Assembly (NCBI GenBank): GCA_015501585.1
Contig: JADNRY010000004.1
Coordinates: 682,001 to 746,000 of the forward strand
Origin: Rhodocollybia butyracea
Taxonomy: Eukaryota > Basidiomycota > Agaricomycetes > Agaricales > Omphalotaceae
Direction: 5' to 3'
DNA: 64,000 nt
Shown here: positions 35,832 to 48,643 of the stretch, in pieces
Numbering within the stretch: the stretch's first letter is position 1
How the letters are laid out: every line of letters begins with the position of its first letter
Notes under the pieces: model-generated
What the model was told of the DNA's origin: nothing
Seen by the model: the letters and a program-made list of their open reading frames with translations, nothing else
Database searches by the model: none
Program-made: the position numbers and the translations under genes

Positions 35832-38800
35832 TTACAGTTCATCTCTTATGTCTGGCGTATTTTCTGTTTGTTCGTCGACGGCCTCAGCATTATCGCTCTC
35901 GAGAATTGCACCTGCACCAGATGCTGTTTGAGCCAGAGCGTTGGCATCTGCAGCGGCGATGCGGGAGCGTATCTTTCCTTCTTCTGCCAGTTTGCGAGCG
36001 AACTTTGCGATTTCGGAATCGTATTCCTCCCATTCTGGGATCTGCCTAGCACGAGCAAGCTTTGGCTCTTTCTGTAACAGGAGACAAGCGAAGGCTGAGA
36101 AGATCCAAGTTTAGGACGCAGAAAGACACATACCGTCAATGGATTTTGACAAAGGTCAATGGTCTTTGCTCGATGTAAGCGATCCTTGCTGCCTGAAAGG
36201 TACAGAAGAAGATTCAGCACTAATCAAAGGCACGAACGCGGTGAAAATACACATACACCAGGTTTCACACTAGAATGACCATTTGTTAACAACCAGGCAA
36301 TATTTATGGAAAACTGTACTTGCCCATAACCAATCTTCGTGAAGCGAGTACTGGAAATAGTTAGATCCCGAAGTACAGTCAGAGAGGGCCGAAGCTCACA
36401 ATTGGAACTTGAGCCTGTAAGTTATTTGGCAAGTCTTGATCTAGATTGGCCAACGAGTTGGGATCCATGGATAATTGCTGGTATGATCCACGAAGAATAT
36501 CCTATCAGGACGAATCAGTGGAACCATACTGTGTAACTAACATCAAACTCACTCCAGCGGCGAACTACAGTAAAAAGGTCAGTATCAACTAACTCACAGA
36601 TATAACATACATACCTTCCGAAAGCGCACCAAGTCCACGACATATAGCGCACTACGTGATAGTTAACAAGATAAATCATTCGGTAAAAAAGCCACCTCAT
36701 ACCTGATATGATACGGCCTTCCCTCGAGGAAATCCTTCCAATAGCCCGTCTTCCAAAACCTGAAGCCTTCCATAGCTTCATTGTCATCTCCCATAGGCGT
36801 GTAACCGTAAGGTGCACCATGAAGATCGAGATCAACGAGCTCTTGCAAGTCGGCCCGTACGATCTGATCCGCGTCAACAAATATGACCTTCTTCAGGTCC
36901 ATAGGGAAGAGAACATCGAGGAAGAGAATTTTATAGGCCCAAATGATTCTCTGCTTTTCCTTCTGTACGCGGAGCCAAGAAGGCCACTTATAGGTGACAA
37001 GTTCGTACTTGAAGTTATAGGCTTCAGCCAAATGAGGGATGAATTCCTGTAAATCCATAGATTAAACCTCCAGAGCACCGTAGAGTAGCAAGATACGCAC
37101 AAGGAACGAAGGGGAGAGGAAATTCTCGATGAACCAGAACTTGACGGTACTGTTCGTGTTTCGTAGGACACTAAGAATCATGATGCCCACGAAACGCTAT
37201 AACAAAGTCAATGTCAGCAAAACCTCAAACGTAAACTACTTACCTCGTAAAGAAGACCTGATGCCACAGTGAAAATGTTAATATCTGCTTGTTCATTAAC
37301 CACTTCAACCTCTTGAGGTTCTTCGGCACCTCCAAATAGGGATTTTACACTGCAAGGCAGGATATTTCAATAGATACGCTAGGTTGATAAGTGATAATCC
37401 TCACCTAGAGAACACGCTTTCGAAGACACTAGGCTCTTCCTCCTCCTCCTCTTCAGCCAAAACATCTTCCCTTGCCATGCCTGGAAGCCTAGAGAACCTG
37501 GGGTATAGCGTCTGACCCTCAAAGCTAGTGACCGTAATTTCATTGCCTACGTCCTCCACCGACGGACTGTTCCATCCCTCATTACCAACACTGTCAGTAA
37601 CGAAGATATCCCTGCCGCGACCTTCACGAATCTCAAGCTTAAAAACGCCAGGCTTCGCCTTGAACTGGAAGTAACCAAGATTTGCTACAACCTGGGTGTC
37701 GTCGATAGGCACGGAACCGCTGACGAGCTGAAGCTGTAGTCCACGAGGAGGGGCCTGAGTCGTAGTATCCCGAGCGTGACCTTCGACTACGATGTTATCT
37801 AAATCGAAGATGGTGTCGACACTGGAATCTTCAGGTGCGAGGTGCCCTAGCTGGATGTTATCTAAGTCATACATGGCTTCACGTGGTCTGACGAGCCATG
37901 AAGACGGTACGTCCATGGCTAAGGTATAAATCGGCTCCAGAGGGAGATTCTCAAAGATGGTCTGTGAAGAAATTTCCTGCCTAAACTTCAATCAGCAACA
38001 AGAATATCACAGAAAGCACGTATCACGTACCCAGATTCGTCAAAGGACAATGCAGTCCGAAGATTGTATCGGAAGAACCTTTTCAGGGGGACCTGCAAAA
38101 ATATTAGATGGGTCGAAATGTGTGATAAATTTGCAACGAACCTCGCCATACTGAGTTGGATTGAGGCGAACCTCCACGTACGTGTCGGGAATATGAGAAA
38201 GCCACTGTTATAGGAGATTAGGAAGTTAATTCAACGATTGAGTAACAGCATACCTGCAACAGACTAGACCATTTCTGAGCAGTTTCGCTAAGAGGATCCA
38301 ATACTACTGCGATTTGATACAAAGCTGTGGAATTATCACCGATCTTGAAACACCTTTGGAAGCAAAAGATTAGGACCTTTCAAAAAAAAAAAAAAAAAAA
38401 ACTAAATTAATGGCTCACGTATGTTTATCCTCCAAAATCCGGTAGTTCCTGTTACGAGGCCTTCGAGGAGCATCAAATAATCCGACCTCACTAGGATCAG
38501 GTACTTGAATAGCGGAAATAACCGATGAGGTCATTGAAACGATATGAGAAATCGAAGCCCTGGCGAAGCACATTCCGAAAGTAGTTCAAGATAGATGTAG
38601 GTGGATAACATACCGGTCAAGATCTTTCAGACCGGGTCGGATATCCTCCAAAGCTGAAAGAACAGGCTGAATACGTTTTTGAAGTTCATACTCTTGCAGG
38701 GCCAGGAAGTCAGCAGCCAAAAAGTCCTTCGGTGCTATCGGTCCTAAGATCTGTACACGACTGGATATGAGAAATAGAGAGAGAACCAATTACAGGCCAG

Positions 38801-41800
38801 CTTACCCGTCCATTTATTACCACAGCGTTTTCACCTGGTTCTACTGCTAAAGAGCGAACAAACCACTGACACGAGTCAAGGTAGCTCGAACGCTTGTTAG
38901 GCTTATGGTTATCCAGATGATCAACAAGGGCGTTCTTGAGGGCATTATATGTGGAGAATGATACTTGAGGATTAGAGTCCCCAGTTTCAACAGTATCAGT
39001 GCCACCAAGAGCTTGTAAAAGCTGCGACGAAGAAAGTTTGGATAATTGGTTGTTATCCAGTAGATGAGCGAAAAGAGACGAGACCAAGTGGCCCTGGTAG
39101 CTTGGTTCATTTGATACAGGAGGGGGGTTGTGAACTAAGGTCAAGCGAGTCTTGGAGTCTTTCTCCTGGTAGGATTCAGAACCAGTTTGACCAACCAAAT
39201 GGTGGGGAACTCACCATCGATGCAAGGGCTTCCTTCACAAAACTAAGGCCTTCCTTTGAGTCGAGATCTGCGACAATGAACATCGTGATAGGTATTATCT
39301 CCGATTCCGCAGGATAGATGAAGGACGCAGGAGAAACACTGAAGCCAGATCCCGAGACAAGTTCGGGAAGGCTGACGATATCGAGACCATCTTTGGGTGG
39401 TACCACATATCTACTCCTTCGCCGAGCAGTTGTCGGTAGGTCGAAAAAGTAGTTTGATACCCTCTCATTGTCCTCATCGGTCAAACGGCCTGAGTATATC
39501 TGAAGACTAATAAGAATAAACGTGTGACTCGTCAGCAATGTGGTCGTACCTCCTCCTGCAAATGCATCAGCTGTCGAGCAACTTCCGTTTGCATATTGCG
39601 AAGAAAATTCTGGAGACAACAGTGTCAGGGCCAAAAAGCCGTTAAACATTTGTGAAATACCTCATCAAATACGAAATGTTTTCCATTGACGAAGCCATGA
39701 CCCGTGGGGAACGCAGACAGAGTAGCGCTTAGTCGATTGGTGTACTCCTGCAATTTGTCTAATGACTTTACTTGCTGATTTGTACCGGAAATCACAGAAT
39801 CAAATTCAACCGTAGTCTTTTCTATTGGCTCGCCGGCATTAGCTTGAGCAGCCATAAGACTGTCCCACTCGTAACGGACTGTAGACCATTCGACAGAGGC
39901 TGGAGCATCAGGGACAGCCAAGGGTTGTGCGACCTAAACAATGTACGATAAAGTGGTGACCGGCTATAAATGAAAGAGACGCACTCGTTTTAAGAAATGC
40001 ATCGTAATCTTGCGCCCCCAGCTGTCAAGCAAAAAGTATACCAACCTCGCCATCTTCGCACCGTCCTCTGTATCCACGGAGGGAACTACACCGAAGCGGA
40101 AAGGGAAACCACGTTCGATGATGCTATGCATTGTACCGGCGACGAAGACGAGGTTTGCTGATCGAGATAGGTCAACAACGAGGACATTATTGAACAGGTT
40201 GAGCTTGACCATATGAAATTGTCCAGGATATAGAGGACGCAGTAACTAAAGGGGAAGTGAGTATATATCAAAACTAGTGCAGATAGTAAGCATACACCAG
40301 TCATTGAAGCACCCCATGAGCTATATCTTTTGTCTTTCTCAATATCGTTCCACCAGATGATGATATCACCACCTTCAGGACGGTCGCTGGCATCGACCAG
40401 GCCATCCAACACCTCCTTACTGTCCTGGGCGGCAGCGACTTCAAAATGAGTGAGTAACTCCATCGCCTCCCCTCTTTCCAGATTTAGTCCCATCAGCTCC
40501 AACATAATTGCTTTTTCCTTCTTCAGCAATCGTAATAGGCCAAAAGGATTGATATCTGTTTCTGTCACGGAAACTCCATTAATCCACATCGCACTGAGTC
40601 CACTTTGGACGCGCAGTTGATTTTCGTGAACCTCTTCAGTCAGCTCCGCCTTGATTGGGACGCGACGCGCAAGAGTAGTCACATATTTAGGAAAATTTTG
40701 TGATAGGTGTGTGAGAGTGAGAAGAGGGTTGGAAGACTCCATGATGACCTGTGATGCTTGGAAACCAATGGCATGAAGCTCTTCCTCTGTGGGAGGTGTA
40801 TTGGCATCGGAAGCTGTGGCATTTTCTGGGTAAGAGTCAAGAATAGAGAATATGGGATCAAGCAAAGAAGAATCAACGTCTTGTTCGTCGAGAGGATTCT
40901 TATTCTGCAGCGTGGTGATGTGTCTGTCGTCCAATGCCAAATAGTCCATCTTTTTTAGGTCAAGAGCGACACTATATCCAGACAGATAGCTCCGTTTCGA
41001 TGCATCAATATTTTCTGGTGGAACGTGTCGAAGGACATATTCGACGCGAGGCTCAGCATGTTTTGCTAGCCGCAGCAAGTAGGTGTGAAGTTCCCGAAAG
41101 TTGGGAGATGTTATCGAGGCATAGAGAATCGCTGTACGGGGCAGAGCATCTAATTTACTTCCTGGAGGTGGATATATATGATCGAAAGGAAGTATCTTGG
41201 GTCTCGTATAATTCGACCTGTGAAAAATTAGGTGCGCTCCGCTAGTAAAATGAACCAGGCTCACGAGTGATTTTCTGGCGAATCTATCGTGTCTATCCCG
41301 GCAAGTTGCGCCAACGATTCCACATCGCAAATCACAGTCCCATACCAGTCTACCCATGATCCACATTCTTTATGACGCGCTAAAGGATCCACAGTCTCGA
41401 TATAGTACTCATAAAACGCCTCAATTTTGGGTGTAGCTGCATGGAGAGCAAGATTCATTTCGACAGAGGCCAAGGTGCCAGATTCAGAAAAGAGTCCCAT
41501 ATTCTTTGCCACCTCTAGAGCAGATGAATAAAGACCCTCGGGGGCTTCATCTGGAGTTATGTTTACCACCTCTGGGTCTGTAACACGATCGAGAAAAGGA
41601 AAGAAATATTTTGGGTTCTCTAAAGCGACAGATTCGCTGGAGTATTGCAAGTGTCAGTGGAGTGGAATTATAAGAAAGGACAAAGCTACACACATAATTT
41701 CTACTAGAAATGGTGGTGCTGGCCATGAAGTTCTGAGAGAAACTTTGACTGGGGGAGAACTTGCCGTAGCAAGTCCGCCCAAGAGAGTAAGGGAGGATAG

Positions 41801-41812
41801 AAGCCAAATCAT
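35832..41812 (-). CDS. UDP-glucose:glycoprotein glucosyltransferase
   Basis: This is the ER-lumen folding sensor that re-glucosylates N-glycans on misfolded glycoproteins. An N-terminal signal peptide ([18 protein letters not shown]) begins at 41812. The thioredoxin-like region follows with [36 protein letters not shown], a [11 protein letters not shown] segment and [18 protein letters not shown]. The C-terminal GT24 catalytic domain contains [17 protein letters not shown], the metal-binding DAD in [12 protein letters not shown], and [20 protein letters not shown]. The protein ends in RDEL, an ER-retrieval signal. Many short introns interrupt it, one with a ~20-nt poly-A tract near 38382. I did not verify every junction, but no break was seen in conserved blocks. 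It is divergent from NMD3. A 3' fragment is duplicated at 28531-29585. Confidence 0.92.
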
Positions 41813-42007
41813 AGGAAAGGCAAATCTAGGCAGACATAAAGCGTGTTAAAAGGTAATGCGCGATTCGACCACGAAGCAGACACGTCGAATTAGTGGGCGC
41901 TTAATATGTGATAGGCGCCCTATTACGAGAGCAAGCGCTCAACAAGCGCCTAATAGCAAAGTTGCTGAGTAACTTCTTCAATCTTAACTTCCTCTTCTAC
42001 TGTGAGC
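41813..42007. promoter_or_regulatory. Bidirectional promoter, UGGT / NMD3
   Basis: Only 195 bp separate the two start codons, so both genes must share this interval for initiation. It contains repeated GCGC/AGCGC motifs (TAGTGGGCGCTTA, AGGCGCCCTA, AGCGCTCAA, AAGCGCCTAA) and no clear TATA box. Confidence 0.65.
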
Positions 42008-43912
42008 ATGGAATTTGTTCCCGCTCCTGCTGTACATCGTGTTCTCTGTGCCGATTGTGGTCTGTGAACTTTTCTTCCAATTTTTCCACTTACTGACTAC
42101 CCTCAAGGTACTCCGATTGTACCCAACTCCGCAAATTTATGTGTCGCATGCTTGCGAAATACGTACGATCGACTGCTCTAAGCAAATTTCAACGCACTGA
42201 TTATCCTGTAGAGTTGATATCACAGAAGGAATACCCAAGCAAGGTGCGATCTATACTCGAGATCCCCGAATCAATTTTTGACATCCGTCCTAGCTTCTGT
42301 CTCATTTTGTAGAAATTGCGAACGTTTTCTCGCGCCTCCTCAAGCTTGGGTCCTTGCACGGCCAGAATCATCGGAGCTCCTTGCTCTTTGTCTGAAGAAA
42401 CTGAAGGGATTACCCAAAGTACGGCTAACAGAGGCACATTTTATATGGACCGAGCCTCATTCAAAAAGGCTGCGTGTATCGTTAACAATCCAGAAGGAGG
42501 TGCGTGCTAGCGATCCTTTCGTCCTCAATCATCCATCCAATATCGAGCAGGTACTTACTAATACGATCTTGGAACAAACTTTCGAGATAGAATATCTGGT
42601 TCAGCACGGCCAGTGCCCCGATTGCGCTAAACTCGCCGCTAAAAACACTTGGAAGGCTCTCGTCCAAGTCCGCCAAAAAGTTTCTCACAAAAGAACATTT
42701 TTATTCCTTGAACAGTTGATCTTAAAGCACGGCGCACAAAAAGACACAATCTCGGTGAAGGAAGTGAAGGATGGGTTGGATTTCTTCTACAGTCAACGTA
42801 GTCATGCGCTTAAGATGGTGGAATTTCTAACGGGAGTTGTTCCAGTTCGGTAAGTCAAGTTGTTCTCGCCACATTTAATTTCGAGATCAAATCAATCCTA
42901 CAGATCGAAATCCTCAGAGCAGTTGCTCTCATCTGATACACACACTAATACTGCCAACTTCAAATATACGTACTCTGTCGAGATAATGCCCATATGCAAA
43001 GACGATCTAGTGTGCATACCTCCAAAACAAGCGCGACAGCTTGGTAACATTAGCCCTCTCACACTATGTACTCGGGTTGGAAGTTCCATCCAGTTGCTTG
43101 ACCCAGCGACATTACAGACATGCGAAATCACATCCACGATCTACTGGCGAAATACTTTTGACACATTAGCCACCGTTACGGATCTCGTCGAGTTCACCGT
43201 CCTCGATGTTGAAGCAGACGGCCGATCGCGGGGAAAATTCGTGCTCGCCGATGTACAAGTGGCTTTGGCAGGCGCTTTCCGTTCTGGTGGAGGCCAAGAA
43301 GAAAACTCGATGGACTACGAGAGTGTGGGATACACAAATCAAATATTTCACACTCGAACTCATCTTGGCGGGATACTTCAGCCCGGAGATACCGCACTAG
43401 GTTACTTCCTGACAAACTCGAACTACAACTCGGATGATTTCGCGTTACTGCCTTCCGATCGGATTCCTGATATCATGCTCGTCAAGAAGACATATCCGAA
43501 CCGACGCAAGAAAAATAAATCTAGAGGGTGGAAATTGCGGAGCATTGGGAAGGAAGCTGGCGAGGAAGGTGAAACTGGCGGTAGCCGTGGTGTTGTTGGA
43601 CGAATGGGCGGTCGTGACCAAAAGAAGGTCGAGGAGGATTACGAGTTGTTCCTGCGTGATCTTGAGGAGGATCCGGAAATGAGAAGTGCAGTGAACCTGT
43701 ACAAGGCAGGGGATGTGGATATGAAGACAGAGGCTAAGAAAGGACCGAAGAAAGCCCAGTTTGCGATGGATGTAGATGACACTCCTCACCAGGAAACCGA
43801 GGAAGAGGATGAAGTAGACTTCCCCGAGATACAACTGGATGAATTGCTAGAGGGCTTCGATGAAATGACATTAGGGGATGATGGGGGAGAGGGGCTACCG
43901 GAGTCAACGTAG
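42008..43912 (+). CDS. NMD3: 60S ribosomal export protein NMD3
   Basis: This is the adaptor that links nascent 60S subunits to Crm1 for nuclear export and leaves in the cytosol. Exon 1 (42008-42059) and exon 2 encode two CxxC pairs, CADCG and CVACL, followed by the VDITEGIPKQ region and a second set, CRNCERF. The family stretch EAHFIWTEPHSKRLRVSL is complete. An intron of 51 nt (42499-42549, multiple of three) interrupts QKEV|LTNT. A later CPDCAK pair and the OB/SH3-like region follow. The C-terminus has a basic NLS-like segment (RRKKNKSRGWKLR) and an acidic, leucine-rich tail (LDELLEGFDEMTLG) that fits the export signal. The stop is TAG at 43910-43912. The frame is intact throughout. Confidence 0.95.
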
Positions 43913-46339
43913 AGTTCACCTCGCCCTTAGAATTCCTGTGATGATGATGGGTTTGTTTCTTCTACTTCGTTTCTACTAGATCTTCCATTCACGCATCGAA
44001 TTAGTCATTCAAAAATCTACTGGTTCGCAATCTCAAATAAAGCCTTCTCCATCTTGCACCTCCATGGGGCTATTCTACCGCACGGCATGGAAACTATTGG
44101 TCATGGCAGGGTTGAGGGGCCGCATTCAGGACTCGAGAGCTGGTATGAGTTTGTGCAATAAGGTACTCTTTTGTTGGCCATAAGCGTAAAGGGGCTGTCT
44201 CCTGCAGTGTAAACGTGAACTAAGAATTAGTGGTGATTATTTATCCCCTTTCACCTTACAACCGCAACGGGTTGCCATCGGTACCTGAAAGAGAGGTACT
44301 TGTGAAGAGGGAGTATATCGACGTACAGTTTCTGGCATTAAAATTTCAGATTTGACCAGCCTGTTATCTGGACTAGTGCACTGCTTCAGTTGTGCGGCCC
44401 GTGTTTGCGGATGAGGCTGTATAATAGTATGAAGGAGTAGTCGTTTAAGCACAAAGTTCGCGGAGTCGTATCGCAACTCATACATCCAGGGTTTCGAAAT
44501 CCGATCTTCATGAAAAGGAGTAACAATCGCACGTTGGAGAATAATCAAGAACCAGGAACTCAAGTGCTCATTTGTCGTGGGTCGCTTCTGAGATCTAGAC
44601 TCTAAACTAGTAAACCTGGACTGAATGCACACACCAGCTTGTCAAGAACTGGCGTTTGGCTCATAGGCCCGGACATTATCTGAGGTTATCTGCCACATTA
44701 AAAGTCTTTTCACCCCAAGAGAGTATACATTGTCAGGTCTTGACAGGCACGGTTTGAAAATAAGGTCGTCTCATGAGGACCAGTATCTGTCAGCGTATTA
44801 GCATTTTGTAAGTATGGCGTATACTCACACGTGCTTCTGCACTGCCACCATCCGTTTATACTTCGTTTCATCATAGATAACCTTACCGTACCCACAACCA
44901 CCGTTAGTTCTTATCGTTGCTAGTAGGCCTCGCGTCTCGCCGTTCGGAATATAACGTGGTCCTGTCAATACGTGTGATTGTCAGTGTTTCTGTCGAGACT
45001 AAACGACAGCCTTTCACATTTCAAGGAGTTGACGATCATACCGTACATGCATGAAAGATTTCAGCTGGTACATATTTCGGGGTGCCAACTAGAAACTTAA
45101 CCTGGTGGAAAATTAACACGAGTGATCAAACTCCCAATGTATCAAGAAGTCACCTTTGAGATAGCTCGAGCTATGTATGTAGTCCGCTGCTTTGGAAACT
45201 AAATTCTGGCCCTGAGCTCCCGCTTTTTTGGTAGCCTTCAACGGCTCTGCTGGAGTGTAAACGAGGCTATTCAACTTATAGGTAGAATAGAAAGTCTCAG
45301 TAGAACGTCTGTACGTACTATTATTCCGGAGAAACTTCAAACTCGGGAAGCGCCGCATCCTGCGGCAAACACCTTGCTTGAAACACAAATACATGGGATT
45401 TTTCTAAGCTTCATATAGTCTATAGAGGATGATTGGAAAGTTATAACTTAACGACAAAACAATAGACGCGTAATCTAATCATATCACCTTTGTTTGTTCT
45501 TTATTTGCAAAAAAGGGTGGGAAAAATAATTTCACCGTTCGGAATGACCTTGACAAGCAAGGTGACCGTGGAGTTTGTGTTAAGTCATTGCCATGATTCA
45601 GTCGCTGAGCTGGCGAAATGGAATAGAGCGTTTATCTGATATTCGATATTCCACAGTACACCGGCGTTGTGGACATCCTGGTTGCATAGACTGGCAGCTG
45701 GTCCGACCTCAACTGGATGTCCCAGGATCTCACCTTTGCCAGTGACATCCGGTTCAATCCGGGTCTGTAAATTGAACAGAGCGGCGGTTATAGTAGCCGT
45801 CTTTCAACTTTACCGATAAGTACGATATCGTACATGGATCTCAGACAGCAAGATTACTAGCTTAGCGAGTATTAAGCTTTACTGAGCAGAGTAACTGAGG
45901 CAAAACCGAGGTATGTTCTCTCCCCCTATACATGCAACTCTCTCACTCATTTTCCGTACTGAAAAAACGAAATTGTTTGATAGGATTGGGATCGTGTATA
46001 AATCATTGTGAAACGTTTCCGTTTTGTAAGTGCGCATATAAACACAATGGAGGACGGCCATTCGTTGCATTCGAGTGGAAAGTTTTCAACCCTTTCATGC
46101 GTGATCTATGGCGAATTACTATCGCCCTTCGCTTCCAAGTCACCATCCAATGTGACGTTATGAGCTCGTTTATAACCACATTTTCTGGCAAGTTTACATA
46201 TATTTTCTTGAACCAAAGCACCATAGGTCTTCCACTAAAATGTCCAACCCAAACAGTGGCTCGTTCTCAGCGCTTAGTACATACTAACTTAACGATAAGT
46301 ACATAGTACATACATTCCTTGACCTTGAATCTCGACTAA
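43913..46339. other. Region with degenerate coding traces only
   Basis: There is no complete gene. A minus-strand trace lies at 44642-45422. The open frame at 45932-46306 (+) has no family features. A 4-bp-stem palindrome CCGGTTCAATCCGG lies near 45750. Confidence 0.4.
44642..45422 (-). pseudogene. Unrecognised degenerate gene
   Basis: Segments with good coding character occur in order: LVYTPAEPLKATKKAGAQGQ, then VKFLVGTPKYVPAEIFHACT, then GPRYIPNGETRGLLATIRTN with a proper GTGAGT donor. After that intron, a frame reads DDLIFKPCLSRPDNVYSLGV and ends at 44642. An in-frame TGA occurs five codons into the last exon, and the first two segments cannot be joined in phase. The family is unknown to me. 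The order of segments and real splice sites suggest an old gene that has decayed. Confidence 0.35.
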
Positions 46340-47734
46340 CTAGTTGAATAGGGGCACATTTGGCAAGCTGACATCCTCAATACCCTGTTCCTTCCAATAC
46401 CTTTCAATATCCAGGATAGTGTCGATTGCATCGACGACACTTTTGGCAAACGAGGTGTATGATCCCTTTTTGACCCCAAGATATCTTTCGGTTCTGTCCA
46501 ATTCCGTAACTTGCATGGGGAACACGGGGGCGTTGTCGGGGCTACATAGTCGATCCGCAAGCTCAGGACGGCTTGCCTTAACGTGAGCAATGACCTTCTT
46601 CCAATCATGATCCTCAGGGGCACCAAGGATGAAACGACGGTCTTTTGGCTCAAGCTCGTCAATTGCCTTGTTGTGCACCGCATAAATGTGAGCATCTGCG
46701 ATCTATATAGCAATTGATCGTCAGTCACTATGGATACTGTGTCCAGACGGGCTCCAAACTCACGTCACGAACATCCATCCACCCAGGATAAACCACGAAC
46801 ACTTTGTTTTCAGGTCGAAGAAGGAAATGGATGAAATAATTGGAGCTTTCAAGAATATAGTGCTTCGGGTGATTGACAATGTACTTGTAATTTGGAACAA
46901 ATGGTCCAAAAATATAAGTTGGATCAACTGAACTACCGCGTCAAGAAGCGAAATTGAGGAAAACTCTCAAGACATACTGATGACCACGCGCGTATCAGGG
47001 TGCTTTTCTGCCCAGTTCATTATAGTCTGCTCGCTGAGGATTTTCTGAGCTATATAAACGACAAAATGTTGGGCTTCAGTCGTCTTTCGTGCGTCGTCGA
47101 ATGTGACTAATTGCCAATCTGCTCATCATAATTTTCAGCTGAACCCCTGATTATCGAGTATTTACTGTAACGAACCTCGAGGTCCGATGGGACCATCAAT
47201 ATTATAGGTGACCTGGGATCCGGTGACAATTATTGTTTTCACTCCAGAAAGCCGTGCTGAGTTGAATATTTTTTCTGTTCCTTCTTTCGAGAACTATCCG
47301 TAACAATTGAAAATACGTTCAAGTTGATACGTTCGTAAGGATTTTTACCTTCTCGACAATATCTATGTCACCACGGAAGGAAGGAAGGAAGGCGGCCACA
47401 TGGATCAAAACTTCAATTCCTACTCAAAGCAAAGGCTGTGAAACTGCGGGGGCTTCTCGAGTACAGAATCCTTACCTTCAAATGCCGCGCTGAGATCCGA
47501 TGTAGCAAGGTCAGGAACATCCACAACTGTAAAGTTCTTGTATTCTACAAAAACTTTTGCTAGCTGTGAGACCTTGTCTCCTCGAGCAGACCTATCTCGT
47601 CAATGAGTATCGGTCCAACTAATTTGTACGGCTCCGTACCCTCTGACTCTATGGCCAGCATCCAACAGTTTCTTGACAATATTGGATCCGAGCAGACCTG
47701 AAGCACCGGTGACAAAGTACGAAGAGTAAAGCAT
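46340..47734 (-). CDS. NAD(P)-dependent extended-SDR reductase/epimerase
   Basis: This is a Rossmann-fold oxidoreductase related to dihydroflavonol-4-reductase and NAD-dependent epimerases. The nucleotide-binding motif TGASGLLGSNIVKKLL lies at the N-terminus, followed by VVDVPDLATSDLSAAFEG. The active site YxxxK appears as VVYIAQKIL, and IYAVHNKAID marks the usual helix after the substrate loop. The protein ends SLPNVPLFN with TAG at 46340. At least six introns of 50-60 nt are inferred. I prefer the start at 47734 (MLYSSYF), which places the glycine motif close to the N-terminus as usual. An in-frame ATG at 47815 would add three copies of a SVSPY repeat. The substrate cannot be predicted. Confidence 0.82.
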
Positions 47735-48643
47735 TGGTGGGGAGTATGGGGAAACGGAGTATGGGGAAACGGAGTATGGGGAAACGGAACTCTTTCTGCA
47801 CCCTACAAATGACATTTGGCTTCGACCCTATAATAATAGAAACAGGGCTGCTAAACGGCTGCAATATAATCAATCAACCGAGCAAGAATCTGCAAGAACA
47901 TGCTAGAACATGACGCTCAGAACGCTTCAGGGACGCCACTGATTTTTATTGTAGTCAGGTAAAGTTTCAAGGGGGGGGGGGGTCAAGAGGTCTTGGAAAT
48001 GGATACTTAAGATATGGTGCATAACGACTGGGATGATATCAAGACTCAAGACTTTTCCTAAGTAGCTGAGCGACTTTGGTCTAGTGGGAATAAATGTCCG
48101 ATCCATCACGGTGGGTCCCATGCTCTCTTCTGATTGAAAGCATTCAGGTTAGTTATTCTATTCGCTACATACGTTGAGTAAATTAGCAACGGCGAACTTG
48201 ATCTCACAGGCTCCTTGAGGATCTGTACTTTGGGGGCGATCTTGTGAAAGCTCAAATGAGGGAGGAACGCTGAAGTAAATCCAAGAGGAATATTTGCCAA
48301 GTCTGGAGATCGGACAAGCTTTCTGTGATGCTGAAGGTAATGCTTTATGGAGCGCTGAAACTGGATCTGGAAAGCCCCTTGACGTCAACCTTCTTGTCAG
48401 CCTGGCCCTGTACGATGCAGCAATCCGTCACTCGAATCTGGTCAGGGCCGAAAAGTGTCCTTACCAGAAGAGAAATTAAATACAGAATATTCAGTTTTCC
48501 TCCGTCTATATATACATATTCGTATGTATGGGTCATCTAAGTACTAATCACCTATAAGTACTATATGTCGGCAAAATCGTCCACGGTACCCCCTGCAAAT
48601 TTTTAGTGCCCAGCATTTATTTATCGCGCTGCACGCTGTAATT
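47735..48643. other. Intergenic region between divergent genes
   Basis: There is no gene. It contains three tandem 15-bp repeats (47741-47785) and an 11-nt G tract near 47972. It is the promoter region for the SDR gene on one side and the DUF6534 gene on the other. Confidence 0.45.
47741..47785. repeat. Three perfect tandem copies of a 15-bp unit
   Basis: The unit GGAGTATGGGGAAAC occurs three times head to tail, directly upstream of the chosen start of the SDR gene. It is in frame with that gene on the minus strand, where it encodes SVSPY repeats. Confidence 0.85.

Noticed and set aside
38380..38402. Poly-A tract as a possible retrogene tail or polyadenylated insertion
   Set aside because: It lies inside an intron of the UGGT gene without a target duplication or adjacent non-LTR element sequence.
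45745..45765. Possible tRNA T-arm CCGGTTCAATCCGG
   Set aside because: The stem is only 4 bp with a 6-nt loop, and no cloverleaf could be drawn around it.
45932..46306. 124-codon open frame, plus strand
   Set aside because: No start context, family motif or splice continuation; composition is not coding-like, and it lies in a region of decayed sequence.
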